Source: Bos javanicus (lineage: Eukaryota; Chordata; Mammalia; Artiodactyla; Bovidae). From it: 64,000 nt of DNA. Numbering within the stretch: the stretch's first letter is position 1; every line of letters begins with the position of its first letter. Shown one piece after another: positions 1 through 10,287 of this stretch. The stretch is taken from NCBI RefSeq assembly GCF_032452875.1, contig NC_083875.1, positions 80,188,178 to 80,252,177 on the forward strand, in the 5' to 3' direction. Position numbers and translations under genes: made by a program. The notes beneath the pieces were generated by a model. It was not told the DNA's origin. It searched no databases and was given only the letters and a program-made list of their open reading frames with translations.

Positions 1-387
1 TGATACAAAAATGAGAGAGGAAGAAAGGAAACTGCTACTGACTGTGTAACCAACTGGGCTGAGCAATCAGTACTGTGTGTCTGATTTCTCACAATTCCAC
101 TGTTCCTGAGTTATGCCAGGAAACAGGTTCAAAGGGTAAAGTCATAGGCGTATAGTAACATGGCTTAACTGGTCTGTATGCAATGTGACCACAACCTTTA
201 GCACTTCCCCCCCCCTTTTTTTTTTTTTTAAATTCTACCATGCACCAAGCTTCTCTCCCCTGACTGAAGCCTGATAAAAGAGACTCATTTCCTAGGCAGG
301 TTGATAAGAAGTCTAGGGGTCTCCAAGGAGAGAGGGGTCTGGAATTCTCAAGGAGGAAGAAAGGATAAACTTTTTTTTTCCTCTACA
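1..387 (+). mobile_element. Probable ERV LTR, 5' part (start not resolved)
   Basis: This stretch has no gene. From about 230 it reads like the body of a bovid endogenous-retrovirus LTR. The same unit appears to resume at about 4066 after the BovB insertion and to end at about 4261 with a poly(A) signal and a CA end. A C-run (207-215) followed by a T-run (216-230) lies just before the recognisable part, so the left edge is uncertain and may lie outside the window. No retroviral protein is encoded here. The family is not named, because the assignment rests on general LTR layout only. Confidence 0.4.
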
Positions 388-399
388 TTCCTTAGGATT

Positions 400-590
400 G
401 AAAGTGAAGTTGCTCAGTTGTGTCCGACTCTTTGCGACCCCATGGACTGTAGCCTATCAGGTTCCTCCGTCCATGAGATTTTCCAGGCAAGAGTGCTGGA
501 GTGGATTGCCCTTTCCTTCTCCAGGGGAATCTTCCCGACCCAGGAATCGAACCTGGGTCTCCCGCATTCTGAGCCACCAGGGAAGCCCCT
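400..590 (-). mobile_element. Bov-tA SINE
   Basis: The BovA body is followed by a tRNA-like head read on the minus strand, with B-box-like sequence around 545-560 and the head end at 580-590. The 12-bp direct repeat ttccttaggatt at 388-399 and 591-602 is a perfect target-site duplication. It shows insertion into the older LTR-like sequence, since the unduplicated site recurs at 945-956. Confidence 0.93.
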
Positions 591-602
591 TTCCTTAGGA
601 TT

Positions 603-946
603 ATATAACAATTCCAAAGAATATCTGAAGGTTGTAAAGACTTCACCAGACCTAATTTACATTTTAAGATAACAGAATTAGCCAGGTTTAATCCAGAGAC
701 TGTCCTCAGGCAGGATACATTATTGTTATATAATCCTTGTAAAGACCAGACCTACTCCCATAATTTACATTTTAAGATAACAGAATTAGCCAGGTTTAAT
801 CCAGAGACTGTCCTCAGGCAGGATACATTATTGTTATATAATCCTTGTAAAGACCAGACCTACTCCCATAATTTACATTTTAAGATAGCAGGATTAGCCA
901 GAGGGTTTAATCCAGAGACTATACTCAGGCAGGATATATTATTGTT
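603..946. repeat. 108-bp tandem repeat, about three units
   Basis: Three units recur with an exact 108-bp period; for example, the motif aatttac occurs at 654, 762 and 870. Units 1 and 2 are identical from about 654 to 730 against 762 to 838. Unit 3 has several substitutions and a short insertion (agccagaggg in place of agccagg). The array lies inside the LTR-like region, so it may be an internal LTR minisatellite. Confidence 0.85.
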
Positions 947-1020
947 CCTTAGGATTATATAACAATAATATATCCTGCCTGAGTACAGTCTCTGGATTAA
1001 ACCTGGCTAATTCTGTTATC
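884..1020. repeat. Inverted repeat (fold-back) ending the tandem array
   Basis: The left arm at 884-946 and right arm at 961-1020 are reverse complements with few mismatches. The inner 15 bases (932-946 and 961-975) match perfectly around a 14-base loop. The right arm also continues directly from the sequence ccttaggattatataacaat, which is the same sequence as the Bov-tA target at 591-612. The tandem array therefore looks like an inverted block within one ancestral sequence. Confidence 0.85.
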
Positions 1021-1275
1021 TGTCCATAGTTCATCAGGCACTCTATCTATCAGATCTAGTCCCTTAAATCTATTTCTCACTTCCACTGTATAATCATAAG
1101 GGATTTGATTTAGGTCATACATGAATGGTCTCATGGTTTTCCCCACTTTCTTCAATTTAAGTCTAAATTTGGCAATAAGGAGTTCATGATCTGAGCTACA
1201 GTCAGCTCCTGGTCTTGTTTTTGCTGACTGTATAGAGCTTCTCTATCTTTGGCTGCAAAGAATATAATCAGTCTG

Positions 1276-2146
1276 ATTTCAGTGTTGACCATCTGCTGAT
1301 GTCCATGTGTAGAGTCTTCTCTTGTGTTGTTGGAAGATGGTGTTTGCTATGACCAGTGCGTTCTCTTGGCAAAACTCTATTAGTCTTTGCCCTGCTTCAT
1401 TCTGTACTACAAGGTCAAATTTGCCTCTTACTCCAGGTGTTTCTTGGCTTCCTGCTTTTGCATTCCAGTCCCCTATAATGAAAAAGACATCTTTTTTGGG
1501 TGTTAGTTTTAAAGGGTCTTGTAGGTTTTCATAGAACCATTCAACTTCAGCCTCTTCAGCGTTACTGTTTGGGGCATAGGCTTGGGTTACCATGGTATTG
1601 AATGGTTTGCCTTTGAAACGAACAGAGATCATTCTGTCATTTTTGAGATTGCATCCAAATACGGCATTTTGGACTCTTTTGCTGACCATGATGGCTACTC
1701 CATTTCTTCTAAGGGATTCCTGCCCACAGTAGTAGATGTAATGGTCATCTGAGTTAAATTCACCCATTCCAGTCCATTTTAGTTCACTGATTCCTAGAAT
1801 ATCGACGTTCACTCTTGCTATCTCCTGTTTGACCACTTTCAATTTGCCTTGATTCATGGACCTGACATTCCAGGTTCCTATGCAATATTGCTCTTTACAG
1901 CATTGGACCTTCCTTCTATCATCAGTCACATCCACAACTGGGTATTGTTTTTGCTTTGGCTCCATCCCTTCATTCTTTCTGGAGTTATTTCTCCACTGAT
2001 CTCCAGTAGCATATTGGGCACCTACCGACCCGGGGAGTTCTTTCAGTATCCTATCATTTTGCCTTTTTATACTGTTCATGGGGTTCTCAAGGCAAGAAGA
2101 CTGAAGTGGTTTGCCATTCCCTTCTCCAGTGGACCACATTCTGTCA
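1276..2146 (-). pseudogene. BovB endonuclease domain (5' half of the replicase), truncated
   Basis: This arm encodes an APE-type endonuclease, which in RTE-clade LINEs nicks the target DNA. An open frame extends back across the inversion junction to an ATG at 2158-2160, so its first few residues come from the other arm. Numbered from that ATG, motifs are GTWNVRS (about 95-101), SELKWTG with the conserved Glu at about 126, YAPN (about 195-198) and GDWNAK (about 230-235). The frame ends at a TGA at 1276-1278, just before the DYIL motif; this looks like a CpG-to-TpG change of an arginine codon. Sequence out to 1021 continues the BovB linker. The reverse transcriptase lies in the opposite-strand arm, so no full replicase can be made. 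Confidence 0.88.
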
Positions 2147-4062
2147 GAAAAGAAATGCAAAAAAGCAAAATGGCTGTCGAGGAGGCCTTACAAATAGCTG
2201 GGAAAAGAAGAGTAGCGAAAAGCAAAGGAGAAAAGAAAAGATATAAGCATCTGAATGCAGAGTTCCAAAGAATAGCAAAGAGAGATAAGAAAGCCTACCT
2301 CAGCAATCAATTCAAAGAAATAGAGGAAAACAACAGAATGGGAAAGACTAGATATCTCTTCAAGAAATTTAGAGATACCAAGGGAACATGTCATGCAAAG
2401 ATGGGCTCGATAAAGGACAGAAATGGTATGGACCTAACAGAAGCAGAAGATATTAAGAGGTGGCAAGAATACACAGAAGAACTGTATAAAAAAGAGCTTC
2501 ATGACCCAGATAATCATGATGGTGTTATCACTCATCTAGAGCCAGACATCCTGGAATGTGAAGTCAAGTGTGTCTTAGAAAGCATCACTATGAACAAAGC
2601 TAGTGGAGGTGATGGAATTCCAGTTGTGCTATTTCAAATCCTGAAAAGATGATGCTGTGAAAGTTCTGCACTCAATATGCCAACAAATTTGGAAAACTCA
2701 GCAGTGGCCACAGGACTGGAAAAGGTCAGTTTTCATTCCAATCCCAAAGAAAGGCAATGCCAAAGAATGCTCAAACTACTGCACAGTTGCATTCATCTCA
2801 CACACTAGTAAAGTAATGCTCAAAATTCTCCAAGCCAGGCTTCAGCAGTACGTGAACTGTGAATTTCCAGATATTCAAGCTGGTTTTAGAAAAGGCAGAG
2901 GAACCAGAGATCAAATTGCCAACATCTGCTGGATCATGGAAAAAGCAAGAGAGTTCCAGAAAAACATCTATTTCTGCTTTATTGACTATGCCAAAGCCTT
3001 TGACTGTGTGGACCACAATAAACTGTGGAAAATTCTGAAAGAGATGGGAATACTAGACCACCTGACCTGCCTCTTGAGAAACCTATATGCAGGTCAGGAA
3101 GCAACAGTTAGAACTGGACATGGAACAACAGACTGGTTCCAAATAGGAAAAGGAGTATGTCAAGGCTGTATAATGTCACCCTGCTTATTTAACTTCTATG
3201 CAAAGTACATCATGAGAAATGCTGGGCTGGAAGAAGCACAAGCTGGAATCAAGATTGCCGGGAGAAATATCAGTAACCTCAGATATGCAGCTGACACCAC
3301 TCTTATGGCAGAAAGTGAAGAGGAACTAAAAAGCCTCTTGATGAAAGTGAAAGAGGAGAGTGAAAAAGTTGGCTTAAAGCGCAACGTTCAGAAAACTAAG
3401 ATCATGGCATCTGGTCCCATCACTTCATGGCAGATAGATGGGGAAACAGTGTAAACAGTGGCTGACTTTATTTTTTGAGGCTCCAAAATCACTGCAGATG
3501 GTGACTGCAGGCATGAAATCAAAAGCTGCTTACTCTTTGGAAGGAAAGTTATGACCAACCTTGATAGCATATTGTAAAGCAGAGACATTACTTTGCCAAC
3601 AAAGGTCCGTCTAGTCCAGGCTATGGTTTTTCCAGTGGTCGTGTATGAATGTGAGAGTTGGACTGTGAAGAATGCTGAGCACCAAAGAATTGATGCTTTT
3701 GAACTGTGGTGTTGGAGAAGACTCTTGAGAGTCCCTTGGACTGCAAGGAGATCCAACCAGTCCATCCTAAAGGAGATCAGTCCTGGGTGTTCATTGGAGG
3801 GACTGATGCTAAAGCTGAAACTCCAGTACTTTGGCCACCTCATGCGAAGTGTTGACTCATTGGAAAAGACTCTGATGTGGGAGGGATTGGGGGCAGGAGG
3901 AGAAGGGGACGACAGAGGATGAGAAGGCTGGATGGCATCACCGACTCGATGGACATGAGTTTGAGTGAACTCTGGGAGTTGGTGATGGACAGGGAGGCCT
4001 GGCGTGCTGTGATTCATGGGGTTGCAAAGAGTCTGACACAACTGAGTGACTGGACTGACTGA
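2147..4062 (+). pseudogene. BovB reverse transcriptase and C-terminal region, disrupted
   Basis: This arm encodes the linker, reverse transcriptase and C-terminal region of the BovB replicase. An extra A in the A-run at about 2642-2647 shifts the frame and gives a stop at 2650-2652. The frame then runs from about 2657 to a TAA at 3452-3454. Motif A (FIDYAKAFD) is at about 2978-3004. The catalytic box reads YAAD (3284-3295) instead of YADD, so one of the two metal-binding aspartates is lost. More damage follows at 3455-3600. The frame resumes at 3593-3922 and 3877-4062 in different phases. The BovB 3' tail ends at about 4065. Confidence 0.9.
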
Positions 4063-4065
4063 ACA

Positions 4066-4261
4066 CTAGCAAGCGGGTACTCTTTCTACCCTCTTCTTAT
4101 GTCTATGTCAGAAGCTTTCTCTATCTCCTTTATACTTTAATAAAACTTTATTACACAAAAGCTCTGAGCGATCAAGCCTTGTCTCTGGCCCTGGATTGAA
4201 TTCTTCTCCTCTGGAGGCCAAGAATCCCTGCATCTTTGCATGATTCAGCAACAACCTTTCA
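4066..4261 (+). mobile_element. Probable ERV LTR, 3' part
   Basis: Sequence downstream of the BovB has the layout of an LTR 3' end: AATAAA at 4139-4144, a pyrimidine-rich stretch, and a CA dinucleotide end near 4261. I infer that it belongs with the LTR-like sequence left of 1020, split by the BovB. No primer-binding site or internal retroviral sequence is evident after 4261, so a solo LTR is likely. Confidence 0.45.
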
Positions 4262-5023
4262 GTACCCACAGGAGCCAGTGTTTCTGAATTCTCCTTCCTT
4301 GAGACCACTGTCTGAAACTGCAGTTTAGTCGTCTTGGGCCATGGCTTCAGCTCTGCCTCTACTTTGATTTTCAGCAAATTATCTTCCCTCGTGGTCTTCA
4401 GGTTCCTTGACTGTAAGCATGAAAAGCAACATAATGCCAATCATCCAGTCAGTATTCTTGACTGATTGTGAACAGCTCAGTTCTCATTAGTAACTAATTT
4501 TGGGGTGTGCATTTTAGTATATATATATATATTAATAATGACTTGATTATTTTAAATCTAAGAAGATTGCATTTATGTATTTGAGGTTTATTTTTAGATT
4601 ATCTTGTATTTATGATATTAAATCTTTCTCTATAGCTTTGATATAAAATCTTTTTTTCAAATAATATGAGTTTAAAAAATCTTACCCATTTAAAGAAAAT
4701 GTAATAATTATTGAGGGGTTTCAAAAATGAGGATGATATACATATGATTGACCTTTGGGAAGCACTGGACCCCAAATGGAGAGAGAAAATGCCCAGAATT
4801 AAACACTGAGGTTGTCCAACAGTTAGACATTAAGAAAAATAAGATAAGCTGATAAGACCAAAGAAGGAAGAGAATCAGTGATAAGAGGGCTTTTAAGAGA
4901 GTGTAATGAGCTGTTCTGGCCTGATGGATGCCAAATGTACCAAAACTGCTATGTTCCCTTAGAAGGGGAGGATCCCTAACCAGCCTAGGTCAAGACATTT
5001 AATAACACTGGGTTCTGTGCTTT
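4262..5023. other. No gene seen
   Basis: AT-rich sequence with a short (TA)n run at about 4519-4532. No recognisable element and no convincing coding frame. Confidence 0.5.
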
Positions 5024-5228
5024 GTTGTGCTTAGTTGCTCAGTCATGTCTGACTCTTTGCGACCCCATGGACTGTCCAGGCTCCTCTGTCTATGAGGATT
5101 CTCCAGGCAGTAATACTGGAGTGGGTTGCCATGCTCTCCTCCAGGGAATCTTCTCAACTCGGGGATTGAACCCAGTTCTCCTGCATTGCAAGCGGATTCA
5201 TTACCATCTGAGCCACCAGGGAAGCCCA
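5024..5228 (-). mobile_element. Bov-tA SINE
   Basis: A minus-strand copy of the BovA body plus tRNA-like head, with the head end (ccaccagggaagccc on the plus strand) at about 5213-5227. It is moderately diverged, with small deletions, and no clear target-site duplication is visible. Confidence 0.9.
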
Positions 5229-5619
5229 ATATTGGGTGGGGTTAACAAAAATTTCCTGAAGCAGTCCCTGCCAAGTAACATCTATTGCTTTGCAACTATC
5301 CTGTCCTGGGCCAAACAGGTGGAAACAGAAGGGAGAAAAATGAAGGGGATGGGAAAAGTATTTAGAAGTCAAAGTTGGTGGAAGTGTGGGAAGGTTTTGC
5401 AATGCAGTGAGAAAAATGAAGCCTAAATTAGGATTGTACCAACAATATGTAAGGATAAAGTATAACTTTGAAGAGTAGTCTTCATTAAAGAAGATGGAGT
5501 AGAGTTTGATAAAAATAGTAAACAAAAATATTAATGGCTCTAATCTTGAACTGTCCTAGTATTCTTTAACTGTTGTACTTTATCCCCTAGGCATGGAACA
5601 GTCTGAAGTGCTTCTCAGG

Positions 5620-5755
5620 GTGGGGCTGCCAGATAAAATACTTGGGACATACTTATATTAAAACAATTGCTTGTTTAGCTGAAATTCAGACTTTACTGGG
5701 TGTCCTGTATTAATTAGTTAATTTTTTTGTTGCTAACTTTGGCTGTCTCCAATAT
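5620..5755. repeat. Ancient interspersed repeat remnant (palindromic type)
   Basis: The words gccagataaaatac, gggacatacttat and tgggtgtcctgtat in this order resemble a widespread ancient mammalian repeat with self-complementary ends, probably a DNA-transposon relic. The family is not named. The flanking 5229-5619 shows nothing recognisable. Confidence 0.35.
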
Positions 5756-5844
5756 TTCTGGGAGGCTTTCTTCTAGAGCTTAAACTCTAGGCAAAGATCC
5801 GCCAAACTGGAGTTACTTGTTGGTGTCACATTTTCTTCCTTTCC

Positions 5845-6860
5845 TCCTGTTCCTCTTTTCTTCCCTTTGTACATATGTATATTCTTCAGCTGAACCATTT
5901 GAGAGTTAGTTGCAGATATCTGGATGCCTTGGCCCCCAGACTCAGCATGTATCTTTTAAAAGTGAGGATATTTTCCTATGTAACCATAATGCAGTTACCA
6001 CTCTTAGTATTATTGATGTAATACTACTTTTTAAATATGCAGTCCATATTTCAATTTCTGCAATTGTTCCAGTAATGTCCTTTAGCATTGTTTTATTATT
6101 TTTTTTGTATTAAAGATTTGAGAAAGGATCATACATTGTATTGGATTTATTTTCATGTCTTTTTAGTATTCTTTATTATAGTACAGGTTGACAGTATTTT
6201 CTTCTTTTTTTAGTATTTCATTTGTAATATTGATATTTTTGAAGAGTCCAGTCCCATTATTTTGCAGATGTCTTAAGTGTTCCCCATGGTTAGACTTAAC
6301 GTTAAACATTTTTGGCAGGAGTGCTACATAGATGATGTATCACACATCTGAGCGTGTCACAACAGAGGACGTAAGACGCGAGTATGTCTTTTTAATGATG
6401 ATAAGTTGGATTATTTGATTAAGGTGTTATCTACTGTTTTTCTCCATTATAAAGACTCCTTTTCCCTTTGTCATTAATAAGTGACTTGTGATGGAATACT
6501 CTGGGCTATGTGAAGATCCTGTTTCACTGTATTTCACCCAATGGTTTTAGTATCCATCATATATTACTGTGGTGGTTATGAAATAGTGCTTTTTTATTTC
6601 TCTCATCTCTTTTATGTTTATTGGCATTCTTCTCTAAAGGAGGGCTTTCTCTTCTAATCGCTTCAAAAAAAAAACACCACCACCACCACCACCTGTGGAC
6701 TCATGGGTTCTATTTTATTTAGTGTGTTATAATCCTGTCATCATTTACCTTGATGCTCATATTGTCCCAAATTTGGCAAGTGGCAGCCCCTTAAATGTGT
6801 TCTTATATCTCTGACATATCTTCCTCAGTTTGGGGTACTTCCTTAATTTCTGGCACAAGA
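5845..6860. mobile_element. Ancient LINE-like remnant
   Basis: Diverged sequence with a characteristic order: a stretch around ctgaaccatttgagagttagttgcagatat, a region near atgtcctttagcattg, and tttttggcaggagtgctac. I recognise this as an old, common mammalian LINE-derived repeat. Related pieces occur at about 30,745-31,250 and 47,210-47,310. A (CAC)n run is at about 6676-6693. The family name is left open. Confidence 0.4.
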
Positions 6861-6877
6861 AAATGTTCCATGCTCAC

Positions 6878-6964
6878 CTTGAAATTAGGAATTTTCCAAA
6901 GGACTTGGAGAATGGTGTTTAGCTTGAAATTAGTTTTCCAAAGGGCTTAGAGAATGGTGTTTAG
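6878..6964. repeat. Short tandem duplication (about 45 bp x 2)
   Basis: 6878-6922 and 6923-6964 are near-identical copies beginning cttgaaattag and ending gaatggtgtttag, differing by a small indel and a few substitutions. This is a local duplication in otherwise unannotated DNA. Confidence 0.8.
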
Positions 6965-7614
6965 AAAACACGCCCTTGTGTGCTTATTGCTCTGGAGTGA
7001 AATTGCTTTTAGGTCCTCTCAATGGACAGGACTAGAAACACTTAAAGATCATGAGTTCATAATGATGCTGTAATTGATACCCAATCTGATAGAATTCTAC
7101 CTCCATTCATGTTTGTATCTTTGTCTCCCACAGTGAACTCCCTGCTTCCTCAGAGCATCGCTGTGTTTACTAATTTGCTCTTTTCTACAATATACACAAA
7201 ACAGTTTCAGAACTGCTTCATCAACATTATCCAAAACAAGCTTACCAAGTAAAGGTCAAGATTTTTTGTCCTTAGAATATATCCCACTGGAAGTGTATAG
7301 TCAGAATAATTTGTTACTATGTTCAAATGTTTTTTGGATTCTTTTTTCTTTGTAATTGTCTTATTAACTTGGTTATAATCAAGCTTATTCATTTGTTTCA
7401 CTTTAAGGTCCTCCTACCCACCCATTCTTGTTTATATAATTTATTTTTTTAATATATAAAATGTTAACATGGTTCAAAATTGGAAACTGTATAAAAATTA
7501 TATTCAGACAGGTCCTGTCCCCTTTCCATCTCTTCCATTTTATTTCCCAATCCCCATAGATAATCAAACTTGTTTCCTGTTAATCTTTTCTGTGTTTATT
7601 TTTTGTATAGTGAT
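6965..7614. other. No gene seen
   Basis: AT-rich sequence without a convincing frame. About 7430-7600 has the look of an old repeat that I cannot assign. Confidence 0.45.
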
Positions 7615-7926
7615 ACATGTACCCTAACATTCATTGTATCACTAATTACAATAGCCAAACATGGAAGCAATCTGAATGTCCAATGACAGATGAATGGATA
7701 AAGAATATGTAGCATACGTACACACACACACACACACACACAGGAATATTACTCAGCCATAAAAAGAAGGAGATAATGACATAGTAACATGGATGAGCCT
7801 GGAGATTATTATACAAATTAATCAGAAATAGACTTGCAGACATAGAAAACAAACTTATGGCTATCAAAGAGGAGAGGGGGAAGTGATAAATCAGGATTTT
7901 GGAATTAACATATACAATTGTTTGTT
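7615..7926 (+). mobile_element. L1 fragment (ORF2 C-terminus / 3' end) with (CA)n
   Basis: The sequence reads through the typical end of an L1 ORF2: motifs translating to a PNVQ/MNG-like stretch, then a CA microsatellite at about 7717-7741, then an EYYSA-like stretch (ggaatattactcagcc). The microsatellite sits exactly where L1 ORF2 encodes a His-Thr run. The element continues after the next SINE at 8103-8159. Confidence 0.75.
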
Positions 7927-8102
7927 TTGTTCTAGTTGCTAAATCATGTCTACCCCGCCAGGCTCCTCTGTCCATGGGATTTTCCAGGTAAGAATACTGG
8001 AATGTGTTGCCATTTCCTTAGGATATCTTCCCAACCCAGGGATGGAACCTGCGTCCTGCATTGGCAGATGAGTTCTTTACCACTGAGCCACCTTGGAAGG
8101 CC
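7927..8102 (-). mobile_element. Bov-tA SINE inserted in L1
   Basis: A minus-strand BovA body and tRNA-like head, diverged and slightly shortened. L1 3' sequence flanks it on both sides (left to 7926, right from 8103). Confidence 0.85.
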
Positions 8103-8159
8103 AACTACATAAAAATTAACCAACAGGGTCCTATTATATATTTGAACAGAACTTTGAAC

Positions 8160-8423
8160 AGAATGGCACCCCACTCCAGTACTCTTGCCTGGAAAATCCC
8201 ATGGACGGAGGAGCCTGGTAGGCTGCAGTCCATTGGGTCGCTGAGGGTCGGACACGACTGAGTGACTTCACTTTCATTTTTCACTTTCATGCCTTGGAGA
8301 AGGAAATGGCAACCCACTCCAGTGTTCTTGCCTGGAGAATCCCAGGGACGGGGGAGCCTGGTGGGCTGCCGTCTATGGGGTCCCACAGAGTCGGACACGA
8401 CTGACGTGACTTAGCAGCAGCAG
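8160..8423 (+). mobile_element. Bov-A2 SINE (dimer)
   Basis: Two BovA monomers in tandem, separated by the cttcactttc spacer, ending in the typical cagcagcag tail. The left end lacks the usual first bases. No target-site duplication is seen. Confidence 0.93.
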
Positions 8424-8474
8424 GATGCTACAATCAAATGAGATAAAATTTTCAGTCTGTCTGTAGTTTTATGT

Positions 8475-8745
8475 GGAGAAGGCAATGGCAACCCACTCCA
8501 GTACTCTTGCCTGGAAAATCCCATGGACGAAGGAGCCTGGTGGGCTGCAGTCCATGAAGTCACTACGAGTTGGACATGACTAAGTGACTTCACTTTCACT
8601 TTTCACTTTCATGCATTGGAGGAGGAAATGGCAGCCCATTCCAGTGTTCTTGCCTGGAGAATTCCAAGGACGGCAGAGCCTGGTGGGCTGCTCTCTATGG
8701 GGTCGCACAGAGTCGGACACGACTGAAGTGACTTAGCAGCAGCAG
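8475..8745 (+). mobile_element. Bov-A2 SINE (dimer)
   Basis: A complete dimer beginning ggagaaggcaatgg and ending in cagcagcag. Flanking direct repeats at 8464-8474 and 8746-8756 (tagttttatgt and taattttatgt, one mismatch) mark the target-site duplication. Confidence 0.95.
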
Positions 8746-8929
8746 TAATTTTATGTACAAAAGAATAAGTTTTATAAGGAGCTTGAGGGCAATGACCTTA
8801 AAGATGAAGCTTCATTTTGTAACAGTATTGCAAAACAGTTTGATAGGTTAAAAATGAAACGTTTTCTGATTTAAGTAAGTTGTGTATTTGCATTGCAGTT
8901 TGGTGAAAGGTTAATAATCTACTTGGTGT

Positions 8930-9112
8930 TACAAAAGGCTCTCACTTTAATTCTGTGAGGTACATTGGGCAAGAGTTATTACCCTATTATATAGATGAGG
9001 AAATTGAAACTGAGTGAGTTTGGGGGACTAATCCAAAGCCATGTGACTAATAACTGCCAGGGTCAGAACTAAAATCTCAGGTTGTTTGATTCTAATTCAG
9101 TATTCTTTCAGT
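8930..9112 (-). mobile_element. MIR SINE remnant
   Basis: The order tctgtgaggtac, atagatgaggaaattgaaac, and ccatgtgactaataactgccagggtcag matches an antisense MIR core. It is diverged, as expected for this ancient mammalian SINE. Confidence 0.75.
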
Positions 9113-9416
9113 AACTGATGACTAAATACTGAATTATGAATTTACACACTTGGAGTTTATGTTTTGATGGTAATTCAAAATTGGGAGTTTTTCCTTGTAT
9201 GTTGATGGATAGTTCATTTAAAAATACAAATGATTTAAATGGAATTACTGGGTTAACAAATGTTTACTTTTCTGATTTGGGGTGTGCTGTTACACATTGA
9301 TTGGTGGTCAGTAGGAATGATGAGAAAACTAGAAATAAAGTATAAACACGTTTCATTTGCCATTTTCAGACTTTCCTGGGGATTTCTGTCGATTTCCCTT
9401 TGACTGCCCTTAAAAT

Positions 9417-9699
9417 CGGAGAAGGCAATGGCATCCCACTCCAGTACTCTTGCCTGGAAAATCCCATGGATGGAGGAGCCGGGAAGGCTGGAGTCCATGG
9501 GGTCGCTGAGGGTCGGACACGACTGAGCGACTTCCCTTTCACTTTTCACTTTCATGCATTGGAGAAGGAAATGGCAACCCACTCCAGTGTTCTTGCCTGG
9601 AGAATCCCAGGGACGGGGGAGCCTGGTGGGCTGCCGTCTATGGGGTCGCACAGAGTCAGACATGACAGAAGCAACTTAGCAGCAGCAGCAGCAGCAGCA
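9417..9699 (+). mobile_element. Bov-A2 SINE (dimer)
   Basis: A complete dimer ending in a (CAG)n tail at about 9680-9699. An 11-bp perfect target-site duplication, gcccttaaaat, is at 9406-9416 and 9700-9710. Confidence 0.96.
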
Positions 9700-9739
9700 G
9701 CCCTTAAAATAAAGACTGATACCATCACATGATCCACAG

Positions 9740-10205
9740 GCCCCAAGGAACCTGGCTGGTCCTTCCCTGCCTTCCAGTGCCACGCTGCCCATTTTCTTGG
9801 GCTGTCTGCCCTAGCCACACTTTGCCTTCTTTCAGTCTTCAAACCTGCCACCCAGGGCCTGTATATGTACTTGTCTTCCCAGGATGCTTTTCTCTCCTTT
9901 CTTCACCCAGTTAATGTCTCATCACTCAATGCTCACATCAGTAAGATCACTTGTTCAGGGAAGCTTCTCTGACTTCTCTGGCTGGGCCAGTCTCTCTGTT
10001 ATCTCCTCTCATTGTGTCATGTACTCCTTTATAGGTCCCCTCATAGTCACAATGTTACCAAAGTTTGTGCAATCACTTGATCAATGTCCATCTCTCCCAC
10101 TTGTGCACAAACACCAGGAGAGCAAGAACTCTGGTTTTGTCTCCATGGTGTTCCACAGCCTGGTGCGGTGCCCAGCACATAATAAAGAGTTCAGCCAGTA
10201 CTGAT
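9740..10205 (+). mobile_element. L2 LINE 3' region
   Basis: The order of features matches the 3' end of the ancient LINE L2: the ccacactttgcc region, cagggcctgtatatg, gggaagcttctctgac, the ggagagcaagaactctg box, and finally cccagcacataataaagag. It is diverged, with no open frame. Confidence 0.7.
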
Positions 10206-10287
10206 GTATCAGTGATGGTGCGCATGGTTGCATGCATGCATGAACCTGGGCACTTCCCTTGCTTGATGCACCACTTTCATACCTTCC

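Larger units (their letters stand above)
1021..4065. mobile_element. BovB LINE with 5' inversion (twin-priming structure)
   Basis: A single BovB insertion is split into two arms. 1021-2146 is the 5' (endonuclease) part on the minus strand. 2147-4065 is the 3' (reverse transcriptase to 3' end) part on the plus strand. In BovB order, the left edge of the inverted arm and the start of the plus arm lie close together, with roughly 50 bases missing. The junction ctgtcagaaaag has short overlap. This is the arrangement expected from twin priming of a LINE RNA. The element is longer than every other BovB copy in the window, and both halves carry disabling lesions. Confidence 0.9.

Noticed and set aside
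600..1020. Possible CRISPR-like array (repeated units with a regular period)
   Set aside because: Units are contiguous 108-bp tandem copies without unique spacers, in a mammalian genome. It is a minisatellite.
1849..2652. A 267-codon plus-strand frame that seems to be one protein
   Set aside because: Its first third is antisense to the BovB endonuclease and its remainder is the sense BovB linker, joined only because of the inversion junction.
7717..7741. CA repeat as an independent feature
   Set aside because: It is seeded in the L1 ORF2 His-Thr coding stretch and is noted with that L1 fragment.
8105..8398. Frames of 60-140 codons with MSDSVRPHRRQPTRLPRPWDSPGKN-like or CSLPGSSVHGIFQARVLEW-like text
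   Set aside because: They are translations of Bov-A2 and Bov-tA SINEs and recur at every SINE. They are not proteins. The cited motifs are shown only as recognisable SINE signatures.
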